From Streptomyces sp. NBC_00353 (GTDB lineage: Bacteria; Actinomycetota; Actinomycetes; Streptomycetales; Streptomycetaceae), in contig NZ_CP107985.1 in the NCBI RefSeq assembly GCF_036108815.1, forward strand, positions 992,001 to 1,056,000: a DNA stretch of 64,000 nucleotides, written 5' to 3'. Below, one piece after another: positions 8,236 to 17,141 of the stretch. Both the position numbers and the translations under genes were made by a program. Each line of letters starts with the position of its first letter. Position 1 is the stretch's first letter. The notes beneath the pieces are model-generated. The model worked only from the letters and a program-made list of their open reading frames with translations. It ran no database searches and was not told the origin of the DNA.

Positions 8236-8819
8236 TAAGCCTTGACTGGTGCGGCCGACCTGGCGGCCTGCTCGATCTTCGCGCAGTAGGCTGCACGGGC
8301 TTCCTCGTCGATCTGCTTCTCGTGTTCGGCGCGCAACCCGGTCCGGCCGTCGAGGCCCTCGCGCAGGATGTCGGCGTGCCCGGCATGCCGGATGGACTCG
8401 CCGAGGACATGGACCATGATGGCGAACAGGTTCGTGTCGGCATAAGGCTCCGGCCACCACGGCACGTGGCCGGGGGCGTCGAGGGCAAGCTCGTTGATCG
8501 TCGCGTCGGAGTGTTCCCACGTGCGCCGGTAGAACCCGATGATCTGATCGCGGGTCTCGTCCTCGGTCGCCCACAGATCGCTGCCGTTGGAGTCCTGCCA
8601 CCGGGGCAGCGGCTCCGGGGAAGGGCGGTCGAAGACCTCGCCGAAGTACCTGGCCTCGACGGTAGCCACGTGTTTGACCAGGCCGAGGAGGTTGGTCCCG
8701 GTCGCTGTCAAAGGTCGGCGGGCGTCGTATTCGGACAAGCCGTCGAGTTTCCAGAGCAGCGCCTTGCGGTCCCGCCGCAGTCTCCCGTACAGGTTGTCTT
8801 TCGCGAATTCATCGATCAT
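8235..8819 (-). CDS. DinB-family protein with a stop codon formed at the IS junction
   Basis: A 194-residue four-helix-bundle protein of the DinB/DUF664 type: LLGLVKHVATVEARYFGEVF near residue 50 and a later metal-ligand helix MVHVLGESIRHAGHADILRE. DinB-fold proteins include mycothiol- and bacillithiol-dependent enzymes; His residues in these helices bind metal. ATG 8819 was preferred to the upstream ATG 8837. The TAG stop uses two flanking bases plus the terminal G of the IS5 element, so the original C-terminus may have differed by a few residues. Confidence 0.8.
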   Translation of the reverse strand: MIDEFAKDNLYGRLRRDRKALLWKLDGLSEYDARRPLTATGTNLLGLVKHVATVEARYFGEVFDRPSPEPLPRWQDSNGSDLWATEDETRDQIIGFYRRTWEHSDATINELALDAPGHVPWWPEPYADTNLFAIMVHVLGESIRHAGHADILREGLDGRTGLRAEHEKQIDEEARAAYCAKIEQAARSAAPVKA

Positions 8820-8894
8820 GCGGCATGAGCCTGCCATGGGCTGCTCGTGGTCTCAAGATCCCGTACGCGGTCCGCAACGACTGGCAGAGCCGAG

Positions 8895-8962
8895 GCCTGG
8901 CCATGGCCGCCGCCCTGACCTGCTACAAGAAGCTCGCGAAACTTGCCACGTGAGACACCCTC
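8895..8962 (+). mobile_element. right-end remnant of a third IS5-family element
   Basis: The sequence encodes ALTCYKKLAKLAT and a stop, identical in style to the transposase C-termini at 5206 and 7372, followed by the terminal repeat CACGTGAGACACCCTC and TTA. The rest of the transposase is missing; upstream sequence does not match. Confidence 0.75.
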
Positions 8963-9292
8963 TTAGTCGCCCTGGAGGTGGAGTTCCAGGCTCGCGGCCT
9001 CCGCGCAACGCTCGGCCAGCTCGCGGATCTTCTGCAGAATGTCCCGCTCCCGCTGCCCCTTCACCAGATCACAGGTGGCGTCGACCTCGGAGATGAACTG
9101 AGGCATGTCCACCGGCGTAAGGATCTGGGTGCGATACGGGTCCACCCGGTTGAGCATCGGCAGACTGCTGTTCACGCACAGACCGGAGAACAGGTCCGCC
9201 CCGTCCTGTACGAATTCCACGGTGGTCAGCCGACGCTTCTTGGGGCTCGTCCCCCGATGCGTCAACTGCATCAGCACTACGTCAACACCCAT
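8963..9292 (-). CDS. conserved hypothetical protein
   Basis: A 109-residue soluble protein starting MGVDVVLMQLTHRG, with AAGGAG about 9 bases upstream of ATG 9292. It holds a mixed middle (TVEFVQDGADLFSGLCVN...LNRVDPYRTQIL) and an amphipathic C-terminal helix (DILQKIRELAERCAEAASLE). It ends LHLQGD with TAA at 8963-8965, and that TAA is the TTA target base triplet next to the IS5 remnant. The tail looks natural, so little may have been lost. No family recognised. Confidence 0.6.
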   Translation of the reverse strand: MGVDVVLMQLTHRGTSPKKRRLTTVEFVQDGADLFSGLCVNSSLPMLNRVDPYRTQILTPVDMPQFISEVDATCDLVKGQRERDILQKIRELAERCAEAASLELHLQGD

Positions 9293-9395
9293 TCCTCATG
9301 CTCCTTCCAGGATCCGGGACACTTGCCCAGGACTCAGGAGTGGGCACCAGGGTTCCGCCCACGATCAGGCCTGCGTCCGCCCTGGTCACACCAAG

Positions 9396-9435
9396 ATTGT
9401 CTCACTCGTGACCAGTGGTTACGGGACAACCCTTA
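9396..9435. mobile_element. short IS-end-like remnant
   Basis: ATTGTCTCACTCGTGACCAG followed by GGTTACGGGACAACCCTTA resembles two IS5-type termini facing each other (TTGTCTCAC and, reversed, GGGTTGTCCCGTAACC). There is no transposase sequence between them. Probably a scar of an excised or deleted element. Confidence 0.35.
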
Positions 9436-9560
9436 GCTACGTTTTCCCACCGTTTTCCCAGTCGTCTATTTGAGCCAGCCAAGTTCCATCGATACTTGCA
9501 GGTCAGCCAAGAGAGACAAAGACAGCCGGAGCCGATTGCGAGTGACCTCGGGAACAAGTC

Positions 9561-10127
9561 CTACGCGGCCCTGTCCCGCGCCGCTGCCGCGGCCACGCGC
9601 TCGACCACTGGCCGCCAGCAGTCCAGACCCGGGACGCGCAGGCCCACGACTTTGCCGGCATCGTCGGCGCGGCGCAGCGCGATGGCCGCCGTGGAGTCGG
9701 GGTCTGCCTCGAAGACGGCGGCTTCCTCCGACGTCATGACTCCGCCCTGGCAGCCGAGGGTGCGGGCACTCTCGGGCGAAAGCACGAGGTGCGCGTCGGT
9801 GGCGGCCAAGTAGCGCTTGGCCGGGATGTGGAGGGCGACCAGGCGGGCGACCCGGGCGCCGAGGAGACCGACGACGGCCGCCGCAGCGTGCTCCCCGTGG
9901 CCGGCCTCGTCGGCGGGCAGGAGGTGGTGGCCGATGTCGTGGACGAGCCCGGCAACCTGCAGCTCCTCATCGTCGGGGTGGCGCTCGGCGAGAACCGCCG
10001 CAACCTGCAGGCCATGGTCGAGGATGTCCACCGGGTCGCCCGAGCGGTCCGGGGTGTCCCAGGCATCCTCGCAGTCGACCAGCAGTGCCATGAGCTCGTC
10101 CACGGACGACAGCCGCTCTCCGTTCAT
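9561..10127 (-). CDS. HD-domain phosphohydrolase
   Basis: A 188-residue HD-fold protein. LDHGLQVAAVLAE (His near 38) and LVHDIGHHLL (HD at 63-64) supply the metal-binding His and HD pair. A following HGEHAAAAVVGLLG and the late helix MTSEEAAVFEADPDSTAAIA complete the fold. The combination is close to the small HD proteins related to PhnZ-type oxygenases and phosphohydrolases, but sequence alone does not say which chemistry it performs. It is monocistronic, facing away from the next gene. Confidence 0.8.
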   Translation of the reverse strand: MNGERLSSVDELMALLVDCEDAWDTPDRSGDPVDILDHGLQVAAVLAERHPDDEELQVAGLVHDIGHHLLPADEAGHGEHAAAAVVGLLGARVARLVALHIPAKRYLAATDAHLVLSPESARTLGCQGGVMTSEEAAVFEADPDSTAAIALRRADDAGKVVGLRVPGLDCWRPVVERVAAAAARDRAA

Positions 10128-10589
10128 GCCCGCACGCTGCCGAAGTCGTCCGTACGGCGGGTGTACGCACCACGTACTCCACGGAGCCGGTCGGCCAAAG
10201 AAACCCGAAGTGAACCGCTGCTCCTGGCTGCTTCACCGCGCGCCCGCCTCCCCACGTCAGACCCTCGAAGACCTCGCAAAAGCCATGGTCATGCCACAGA
10301 TCTCGGAGATCGAGCCAACATCCGCGCCCCTACGCCAGACAGGCGCGACCGTCAGACCCGGCAGTCAGGGTGCAGACCAAAGTCACCCGGGGCGCCGGCT
10401 TGCGCGTAGCGGGTCTGGCGATGGTCTTCAAAGCTCATCGAGTCCGCGCAGGAGCGCCGGCGAGCCGTAAATGCGCCGCGCCTGGTCGCGCCGGTGCGGG
10501 CCGGCGCCCGCTTCGAGGCGTCCTGGTCGAGTGTCCGGAAGCCGCGACAGCCTGATCACACGTCAGATCATCAGATAGCGTGCAGGGTT
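10128..10589. other. 462-bp intergenic stretch
   Basis: It lies between the divergently oriented HD and phosphatase genes and must contain both promoters. Frames open here are short, Arg/Pro-rich and lack family motifs. No repeat or hairpin stood out. Confidence 0.4.
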
Positions 10590-11177
10590 ATGGGTGAGCT
10601 GATATTGATCAGGCACGGCGAGACCGAATGGAGCCGGTCGGGTCAGCACGCCGGCCGCACCGACATTCCGCTGACTGACGCAGGTGTGGCCGCGGCCAGG
10701 GCGCTCACTCCGGTGCTGGCCCGCCGCCACCTGGTCGCTGCGTTCAGCAGCCCGCTGAGCCGCGCCATGCAGACAGCCGAACTGGTGGGCCTGACCGACG
10801 TCAAGCCCGATCCTGACCTGATGGAGTGGGACTACGGCGGCTACGAGGGCATGACCGCGGCGCAGATCCGGGAGACGAGGCCGGGCTGGGAGCTGTGGCG
10901 GGACGGCGTTGTTCCCGGTGCCGCCGGCTCTCCTGGCGAGCAGCTTCAGCAGGTGGCTGCGCGCACGGATGCGGTGCTCGACCGGATCCAGCCGCTGCTG
11001 AAGGACGGCAACGTCGCCCTTGTCGCGCACGGTCACCTCCAGCGCGTACTCACCGCGCGCTGGCTCGGCCTCGACGCGTCCGCCGGCCGGCTGTTCCGCC
11101 ACCCGGGTCCGGGCACGCTCAGCGCCCTGGGCACCGAGCATGGGCGGCCGGTCCTCTCCGCCTGGAACGTCCTGTAG
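10590..11177 (+). CDS. histidine phosphatase (phosphoglycerate-mutase-like)
   Basis: A 195-residue branch-1 histidine phosphatase. The RHGE motif (Arg8-His9-Gly10-Glu11) holds the phosphorylated His; SSPLSRAMQTAEL (54-65) supplies a conserved Arg; DYGGYEGMT (81-89) and VAHGH (second catalytic His147) follow. The family removes or transfers phosphate through a phospho-His intermediate, with substrates from sugar phosphates to nucleotides. Length is normal. The start ATG 10590 has only a weak GCAGGG ahead of it. No operon partner. Confidence 0.9.
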   Translation: MGELILIRHGETEWSRSGQHAGRTDIPLTDAGVAAARALTPVLARRHLVAAFSSPLSRAMQTAELVGLTDVKPDPDLMEWDYGGYEGMTAAQIRETRPGWELWRDGVVPGAAGSPGEQLQQVAARTDAVLDRIQPLLKDGNVALVAHGHLQRVLTARWLGLDASAGRLFRHPGPGTLSALGTEHGRPVLSAWNVL

Positions 11178-11369
11178 CGGCAGCCCGGCAGATACTTGCA
11201 AGACACCACCGCGCAGCCCACCGCAAACTGCAATTGAGCGTTGTCCATGTGGAAGGCCCCAGCCAGATGCAGTACGCGTCGCAGGCGCCGTCCGGTGCCC
11301 CGGTCCCCCACTTCGGCGAACGGGCGGCGGGCGGGCGCAGTCAACCGCGCCTGCGCGGACGGGCGGTCG

Positions 11370-11990
11370 TCAACCGCTCGCGGACGGACCGGTGGTGGCC
11401 TGCTGCCCGGACCGGGTCTGCGGTGACTCGCCCGCGGCCACCGCTTTGAGTTCGTCGAGCGATTCCCGAAAGAAGTCCGCCAGGGTGCGATCCCCGCTGT
11501 CGCCGACCCAGCGCTCGAACCCGACCTTGAAGACGGCGATACCCGCCTCCGCGGTAAGGCTCGCGGCCGGGTCCTTGACGCCGCGCCGACGCAACGTGGC
11601 GGCGAGCGCCGCGGACAGCGACGCGAGCTTGATCAGCTCGCGCTCACGCAGCTCCGCGTTCGCCATGATGACGGCCTGGCGCTGCCGTGCGAACTCGTGG
11701 CGCTCCAGGAAGAAGGCGGCGACGGTCTCCAGCGTCGAGGCCATCGCGTCGATCGGCGTGGCCGAGTCCGGAGTGCCGGCGAGGGTGTCCACGAAGATCT
11801 CCTCCAGCGCGTGCGAACCCCCGAACAGCACCTCGCGTTTGTCGGCGTAGTGCCGGAAGAACGTCCGCTCGGTGAGCCCAGCCTGTTTGGCGATCTGCGC
11901 AGCGGTCGTCTGCTCGAACCCGCGCTCGCTGTAGAGGTCCAGCGCTGCCTGCTCAAGCCGCCCGCGCGCGTTCGGCTCCCATCTACCCAT
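11370..11990 (-). CDS. TetR-family repressor
   Basis: A 206-residue regulator. The N-terminal helix-turn-helix (LDLYSERGFEQTTAAQIAKQ, then AGLTERTFFRHYADKREVL) is canonical TetR, and the C-terminal ligand-binding domain runs from about residue 60. It is divergent from the SDR gene at 12138, with an imperfect inverted repeat starting 20 bp upstream of its start codon. It most likely represses itself and the SDR gene and is released by a small ligand that the sequence does not identify. Confidence 0.9.
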   Translation of the reverse strand: MGRWEPNARGRLEQAALDLYSERGFEQTTAAQIAKQAGLTERTFFRHYADKREVLFGGSHALEEIFVDTLAGTPDSATPIDAMASTLETVAAFFLERHEFARQRQAVIMANAELRERELIKLASLSAALAATLRRRGVKDPAASLTAEAGIAVFKVGFERWVGDSGDRTLADFFRESLDELKAVAAGESPQTRSGQQATTGPSASG

Positions 11991-12010
11991 ACGCCGATCC
12001 TACGTGACGA

Positions 12011-12051
12011 CAGTGACTGACATCAGGTGCTACGGTTGATGACAGTCACTG
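12011..12051. promoter_or_regulatory. probable TetR operator
   Basis: CAGTGACTGACATCA (12011-12025) is repeated in inverse form at 12037-12051 with 14 of 15 matches and an 11-bp spacer. It lies in the intergenic region between the divergent TetR and SDR genes, a usual position for an autoregulatory operator. Confidence 0.7.
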
Positions 12052-12137
12052 ACATAGGCTCGTTCACCGTATTTCCCGTGTCCCGGTACCCCGGTACCGC
12101 GCGGCGAGGACGGTCGACCTACCCGGAGGTTCACCTC

Positions 12138-13076
12138 ATGCGCGTGTTCATCACCGGCGCGTCCGGCTGGATCGGTTCAGCCGTTGTTCCGGAACTCATC
12201 GGCGCCGGCCACCAAGTCGTCGGGCTCGCCCGCTCGGACGCCTCGGCCGCCGCCCTCGCCGAGGCCGGGGCCGAGGTGCGCCGCGGCACGCTCGACGATC
12301 TCGACACCCTGCGCAGCGCGGCTGCCGACGCCGACGGCGTGATCCACCTCGCCTTCAAGCACGACATCGCGTTCAGCGGCGGCTTCGAGGACGCCGCCGA
12401 AGCGGACCGGCGTGCCATCGATACGTTCGGCGAGGTACTCGCCGGCACCGACCGCCCGTTCCTCATCGCCTCCGGCACGCTCGGGCTGGCGCCGGGCCGG
12501 GTGGCGACCGAGCAGGACGGCCAGGTGTCCGGCCCGGTCGGTGCCCACCTGGCCGGCGGCCCGGCCAAGCGGCTGGCCAACGCGCACATGACGGTCGCCC
12601 TCGCGGACCACGGCATCCGCTCGTCGGTCGTGCGCCTTCCTCCGACCGTGCACGGCGACGGGGACCACGGTTTCCTCGCCACCGTGGTCGCCATCGCCCG
12701 CGAGAAGGGCGTGTCCGGCTACATCCGGGACGGCGCCAACCGCTGGCCCGCCGTGCACCGGTCCGACGCCGCGCACCTCTTCCGCCTGGCACTGGAGAGT
12801 GCTCCGGCCGGCTCCACGCTGCACGCGGTCGCGGACGAGGGTGTGCCGATCCGTACCGTCGCCGAAGTGATCGGGCGGCACCTCGGCCTGCCTGTGGCCT
12901 CGGTCTCCCCGGACGACGCGCCCGGGCACTTCAGCTGGCTGGCCGGCTTCCTCGGCATGGACAGCCCCGCCTCCAGCGCCCGCACCCGCGAACTGCTCGG
13001 GTGGCAGCCGACTCAGTCCGGCCTCATCGACGACCTCGACAAGGGCCACTACTTCGCCACCGGTCCTGAGAACTGA
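12138..13076 (+). CDS. NAD-dependent epimerase/dehydratase-like SDR
   Basis: A 312-residue extended short-chain dehydrogenase. The N-terminal MRVFITGASGWIGSAVVPEL is the TGxxGxxG Rossmann motif. The body (DADGVIHLAFKHD, LIASGTLGLAP, and VRLPPTVHGDGDHGF) matches NAD-dependent epimerase/dehydratases and atypical SDRs; the usual YxxxK is not obvious, so it may act differently from classical SDRs. Start supported by GGAGG at 12123-12127. It is the probable target of the divergent TetR repressor. Substrate unknown. Confidence 0.85.
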   Translation: MRVFITGASGWIGSAVVPELIGAGHQVVGLARSDASAAALAEAGAEVRRGTLDDLDTLRSAAADADGVIHLAFKHDIAFSGGFEDAAEADRRAIDTFGEVLAGTDRPFLIASGTLGLAPGRVATEQDGQVSGPVGAHLAGGPAKRLANAHMTVALADHGIRSSVVRLPPTVHGDGDHGFLATVVAIAREKGVSGYIRDGANRWPAVHRSDAAHLFRLALESAPAGSTLHAVADEGVPIRTVAEVIGRHLGLPVASVSPDDAPGHFSWLAGFLGMDSPASSARTRELLGWQPTQSGLIDDLDKGHYFATGPEN

Positions 13077-13137
13077 GCGGGAGTGAAGCAGGGGCCGCAT
13101 CAGGAATCGCATGCCCGTGCGGGGGCATACGGTGGGC

Positions 13138-13980
13138 ATGGCAACTGGATCGGCGAAGGCACGCGGACGCGTGCACGCCCAGCGCGCGGCGAACAGCACA
13201 GCAGTCTCGACCGCAGCCCGTGCGGGCTTCGTCGCCCGCGGGGTCATCTACGTACTGATAGGCGTCATCTCGCTTCGGATCGCGCTCTCCGACGGCGGTG
13301 GCAAGCAGGCGGACCGCGGCGGTGCGATCGCCGAGATCGCCGAGAAGCCCTTCGGTACCGTTCTGCTCTGGCTACTCGGCGTAGCCCTGGCGGGCATGGC
13401 CCTGTGGCGGCTGTCCGAAGCCGCTTTCGGGCAGGCGGGCCCGGACGGCGAGAAGGCGAGTAAGAGGGCGATGGCCGCCGGCCGTTTCGTCTTCTACGGA
13501 TTCGTCTCCTACTCCGTGCTGTCCTACGCTGCCGGAGACAAGGGCAGCGGCAGCGGCAGCTCCGACAAGAGCTCCCAGGACGTGACAGCGAAAGCGCTGG
13601 ACTGGCCCGGTGGGCAGTGGATCGTCGCCGTCGCCGGTATCGCGGTGGCCGCAGCCGGCGTGTGGATCGCGGTGAGGGCGATCAGGCATGAGTTCCATAA
13701 GCACCTGAAAATGTTCGAGATGTCAGAGAAGACCCGCAAGGCGGTCGATTTCCTCGGAATGTTCGGCGGCACCGCCCGGGGCATCGTCTTCGCTGTCGCG
13801 GGTGTCTTCGCCGTAGCGGCGGCCGTCCAGCACAAGCCCGGCAAGGCCAAGGGCATGGACGACACCCTGCGCTCCTTCACCGAGACCCCTGCAGGGCCCT
13901 GGCTGCTGGTACTGATTGCAGTCGGCCTCGCGGCGTTCGGGGTCTTCTCCTGGGCCAATGCCCGCTGGCGCAAGGTCTGA
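13138..13980 (+). CDS. DUF1206 multi-pass membrane protein
   Basis: A 280-residue integral membrane protein made of three similar two-helix units: ARAGFVARGVIYVLIGVISL, later GRFVFYGFVSYSVLSYAA, and GGTARGIVFAVAGVFAVAAA. This threefold repeat with an 'ARG.(I/V)(Y/F)' signature at each unit is the DUF1206 layout, function unknown. A Gly/Ser-rich loop (KGSGSGSSDKSS) follows the second unit. ATG 13138 was chosen as the first Met giving a normal family N-terminus. A hairpin at 14010-14050 follows it closely, suggesting a single-gene transcript. Confidence 0.85.
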   Translation: MATGSAKARGRVHAQRAANSTAVSTAARAGFVARGVIYVLIGVISLRIALSDGGGKQADRGGAIAEIAEKPFGTVLLWLLGVALAGMALWRLSEAAFGQAGPDGEKASKRAMAAGRFVFYGFVSYSVLSYAAGDKGSGSGSSDKSSQDVTAKALDWPGGQWIVAVAGIAVAAAGVWIAVRAIRHEFHKHLKMFEMSEKTRKAVDFLGMFGGTARGIVFAVAGVFAVAAAVQHKPGKAKGMDDTLRSFTETPAGPWLLVLIAVGLAAFGVFSWANARWRKV

Positions 13981-14009
13981 CAGGCGGCGATGGATCCATG
14001 CGGTACTCG

Positions 14010-14050
14010 GGGTGGCTGCGGCTGCAGGAATGCCTGTGCCGCGGCCACCC
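14010..14050 (+). terminator. hairpin terminator after the DUF1206 gene
   Basis: GGGTGGCTGCGGC (14010-14022) pairs with GCCGCGGCCACCC (14038-14050); 12 Watson-Crick pairs and one G-U. There is no T-tract, which is common for Streptomyces terminators. Confidence 0.6.
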
Positions 14051-14080
14051 TCCGTCGCCGCTCCGGTGTGATCCCCGGTG

Positions 14081-14490
14081 TCAGCGCAGCCACTGATCCT
14101 GGTGGGCGGGGCGGTACGGCGTGACCGCTTCGGGAAGCCTGCCGAGCACCGGACGCCGGTACGTGGCAACTATCACCCCGCCGATGTGAGCGAAGTGCGG
14201 TGCGTCTCGCAGCACCTCCAGCTCCAGCCTTCGCACCTTGGCGGTCGTCAGCACGCGGGACGTGTGCAGGGTCCCACACCCCGATGCTGAACGTGTTGAG
14301 GCAGACCTGCTGGTCACCGCCGCCCGGAAAGATGTCTGCCGAGCCGGGTGAGCCGCCCGGCGCCCCTCTTCCCGGGGCGGGTGCCGGGGCGCTCGGAGGA
14401 CGATGCCCGGTCCACGTCGGCCGTGACCGCGTCGCCCGCCCGGATCGCGCGGGCCACGTCCTGCAGAGTCTGAATTAGCGGGGTCCACCG
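14081..14490 (-). pseudogene. probable decayed gene in several frames
   Basis: Protein-like segments occur on the minus strand in three different frames in order: TPLIQTLQDVARAIRAGDAV (about 14480-14420), then DQQVCLNTFSIGVWDPAHVP (about 14315-14255), then VRRLELEVLRDAPHFAHIGG to the stop at 14081. No single frame joins them, so this looks like one gene with at least two frameshifts or deletions. I cannot name the family. Confidence 0.35.
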
Positions 14491-14494
14491 CGAA

Positions 14495-15715
14495 GTGGTT
14501 GAACCTGCGCGGCGGCTTGCTCTCGCCGACTCGTCAGCGGCCCCGGGGCGGTGCACTGTGGAAGACGTGGGCATAAGGGAAGGCGTCGCGGGTCTGCGGG
14601 AGTCATGGCGGCCGGGCCATGCGCTCCTGGCGATTCCCGTCGCGCTCATCGTCGTGATCGCAACCGTGGACATCCTGCTGCCGGAAGACATCTATCTGGG
14701 ACCGCTGCTGGTCATCGCGCCCGCGATCACTTCCTCATTCGAGGGCCCTGCACTGACCGGAGTGATCGGGTTCCTGGCCGTGATAGCCCAGGCATACATC
14801 GCCCTGCACTCCGGCGTACTGACCTCCAGGAACGCATTGGTGCAGATCGCCGCCCTCGCGATCCTCTCCGTCCTGACCGTGTTCTTCTGCCTGATACGCG
14901 AGCGGCACAGTCGACAGCTCGCCCGGGTGCGCTCGGTGGCCGAAACCACACAGAAGGTACTGCTGCGGCCGCTCCCGGACCGGATCGGCCCACTGCGGAT
15001 CGCCTCCCTGTACCTGGCCGCCGAGGACGAGGCCCAGATCGGGGGCGACCTGTACGCGGCCACCCGTATCGAAGGCGGAACCCGCATGATGATCGGTGAC
15101 GTGAGAGGCAAGGGCCTGGCCGCCATCGAAGAAGCCGCCCTCCTCCTCGGCGCCTTCCGCGAGGCCGCCCACCAGCACACCGACCTGCCCGCACTGGCCG
15201 CAGCCCTCGATCAGAGCGTCACCCGCTACCACGCCGACTTCGAACCGGAGGATGAGGATGACGCCGGGGAACGCTTCGTCACAGCGCTCCTGCTGGAGAT
15301 CCCCGAGGAGGGCCCCATCAGCCGAATGACCAGCTGCGGCCACCCTGCGCCCCTGCTGCTCAGCCCAGGACATGCAGAAGCCGTCCCCAGTCGGCACCCA
15401 GCGCCCCCGCTGGGGATCGGCGACATGGGGCCGGCGGCCTACACCGTCGACGTGTTCGCCTTCGAAGCGGGAGACACCCTCCTCCTTTTCACCGACGGCG
15501 TCATCGAAGCGCGCGACCGAGGCGGCGACTTCTACCCGCTCGCGGAACGCGCCGCCCAGTGGACGGAGAGCCCCCCGGAGACACTCCTGTACCACCTGAG
15601 ACGCGACCTCCTCGCTTACGTCGGCGGATGCCTGGGCGACGACGCCGCCATCATCGCAATCCACCGCAGCCCGGTCCCCTATCCGGAATACCGCCCTGCA
15701 GATCACCTGTCCTGA
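14495..15715 (+). CDS. membrane-anchored PP2C/SpoIIE-type serine phosphatase
   Basis: Up to 406 residues. Hydrophobic helices (HALLAIPVALIVVIATVDIL, LLVIAPAITS, and two more to about residue 130) are followed by a short linker and a SpoIIE/PP2C phosphatase domain. Metal-binding motifs are IGGDLYAA, GDVRGKGL, SCGHPAP, LLFTDGVIEA and GDDAAI. Such proteins dephosphorylate anti-anti-sigma factors and so switch on stress or developmental sigma factors. Start uncertain: GTG 14495, 14558 or 14567 are all in frame. A paralogue of the same design is at 45415. Confidence 0.85.
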   Translation: MVEPARRLALADSSAAPGRCTVEDVGIREGVAGLRESWRPGHALLAIPVALIVVIATVDILLPEDIYLGPLLVIAPAITSSFEGPALTGVIGFLAVIAQAYIALHSGVLTSRNALVQIAALAILSVLTVFFCLIRERHSRQLARVRSVAETTQKVLLRPLPDRIGPLRIASLYLAAEDEAQIGGDLYAATRIEGGTRMMIGDVRGKGLAAIEEAALLLGAFREAAHQHTDLPALAAALDQSVTRYHADFEPEDEDDAGERFVTALLLEIPEEGPISRMTSCGHPAPLLLSPGHAEAVPSRHPAPPLGIGDMGPAAYTVDVFAFEAGDTLLLFTDGVIEARDRGGDFYPLAERAAQWTESPPETLLYHLRRDLLAYVGGCLGDDAAIIAIHRSPVPYPEYRPADHLS

Positions 15716-15869
15716 CGGCTTTCCGTCGCGACTCAGGAGGAACCGGAACCACCGGACGCCGGCAGGCGCGATGTCGGTAACGGCGCTCTTCCGCTGCACC
15801 CGCATGTCCATGACACTGGCCCAGTTCGCGTCATCCACTGCACTGCGACAGGTCCGTGAAAGGACGAAG

Positions 15870-16637
15870 ATGGCTCCTTCCCGCTTCTCTTCCCGCTTTC
15901 CGCACTCGTTCGACCGCCGTACGGCGCTGCGCGGGACGTTGGCCGCCGGTATCGGTGCCGTATTCGGGCCCGTTCTGCTGTCGGGGGCCGCGCAGGCGTA
16001 CTCCTGGTCGCGCACCCTGAACCAGGGGGCCACCGGCGCCGACGTGACCGAACTGCAGATCAGAGTCGCCGGGTGGGCCGCGGACAGCGCCAGCCAGACC
16101 CGCGTGGCCATCGACGGCAACTTCGGTGCCGGCACCGCGGCGGCGGTCCGCCGGTTCCAGGCGGCCTACGGACTCACCGCCGACGGCAGCGCCGGGCCCG
16201 CGACCCAGTCGCAGCTCAACGCCCTGGAGCAGTCGGACGGTTCGACCGTGCACTTCGAGTTCAGCGAGTTCACCGACCGGATCAGCGGCACCTTCTCCGG
16301 CGGCAAGCTGAGCGCGACCGACGTCAAGGAGAACGTCCGCCGCGCGATGTACAAGCTGGAGGCGCTGCGCAAGAAGCTCGGCAACGTCCCCATCACGGTC
16401 AATTCCGGTTTCCGCAGCATTGCACACAATGCCGACGTCGGCGGCGCCAGCGACAGCATGCACCTGTACGGCACGGCGGCCGACCTTGCCGTCCCCGGAG
16501 TGCCCAACAAGACCGTCTACCAGAAGGCGGAGACCTCCGGATTCTCCGGCCTGGAGACCTACACCGCGGACCATCAGCACGTCGACAGCCGGGCGGACCT
16601 CGGCAGGGCCTGGTGGTGGGAGAACGGCACCGTCTAG
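15870..16637 (+). CDS. secreted zinc D-Ala-D-Ala carboxypeptidase (M15) with peptidoglycan-binding domain
   Basis: A 255-residue exported protein. Residues 14-43 form a twin-arginine-type signal (FDRRTALRGTL...LLSGAAQA). Residues about 50-120 are a peptidoglycan-binding_1 domain (LNQGATGADVTELQIRVAGW, DGNFGAGTAAAVRRFQ). The catalytic M15 domain follows, with zinc ligands His198 and Asp205 in SMHLYGTAADL and His237 in DHQHVDS. It should trim peptide stems in the cell wall. ATG 15870 has GGACG close upstream; the longer frame to 15771 would bury the signal peptide. Confidence 0.9.
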   Translation: MAPSRFSSRFPHSFDRRTALRGTLAAGIGAVFGPVLLSGAAQAYSWSRTLNQGATGADVTELQIRVAGWAADSASQTRVAIDGNFGAGTAAAVRRFQAAYGLTADGSAGPATQSQLNALEQSDGSTVHFEFSEFTDRISGTFSGGKLSATDVKENVRRAMYKLEALRKKLGNVPITVNSGFRSIAHNADVGGASDSMHLYGTAADLAVPGVPNKTVYQKAETSGFSGLETYTADHQHVDSRADLGRAWWWENGTV

Positions 16638-16651
16638 GAGTCTCCTGAAGA

Positions 16652-16790
16652 TCAAGTTGGTGGAGGGGTGTCCCGGTTGGGGGTGCCCCTTCGCGGTTGC
16701 GCGGGGATGGTGGCTCGGGTCCAGGTGTGGCCGGTGTGGGGGGTGAGGCCGAGTTCGGTCAGGCGGCGGAGGTTGAGGGCTGCGGCCCCT
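16652..16790 (-). pseudogene. C-terminal remnant of an IS1182-type transposase
   Basis: The minus strand reads AAALNLRRLTELGLTPHTGH, continues to TPPPT and stops at 16652-16654. This is the tail seen in IS1182-like DDE transposases, whose last helix reads 'AALNL.RL'. The catalytic part is gone; the remnant is cut at about 16790 and abuts the IS30-like fragment. Confidence 0.5.
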
Positions 16791-16824
16791 CTCCGACCCG
16801 CACAGCCCCTGACAGCGAGGCACA

Positions 16825-16959
16825 AACGAGAACACCGACGGCCTGCTACGACACTACTTTCCCAACGGCGCCGACCTGTCCCGTTGGAACACCGAGGAAC
16901 TCGAAGCCGTCGCGAGGGCGTTCAACACCGCCCCGGCCGCCACCTGGACGGCGATGTGA
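16825..16959 (+). pseudogene. C-terminal remnant of an IS30-family transposase
   Basis: NENTDGLLRHYFPNGADLSR followed by WNTEELEAVARAFNT is the diagnostic end of IS30-family DDE transposases. Instead of the usual 'RPRKTLGWKTP' it reads APAATWTAM and stops at 16957-16959, so the extreme tail is altered. The 5' nine-tenths of the gene are missing. Confidence 0.75.
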
Positions 16960-17141
16960 CCGTTGGCCCTTGCAGCATGCCGCTTGCACCGGCAAGGCCG
17001 TATCCCAGACGCGTACCGAGACGCTGCGACGGTCCGTCCTCAGCCCTCTCCCGACGGGATCTGAGCCGGCATGAGCCTCAGGAAGCCTGGCCGTGGAAGC
17101 CGCAAGGCATCGGGCACATGCGATGGAGGATGATGGCCTTC

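Noticed and set aside
14735..16135. 466-codon antisense frame over the PP2C and M15 genes
   Set aside because: It spans two well-supported genes and has no motif of its own.
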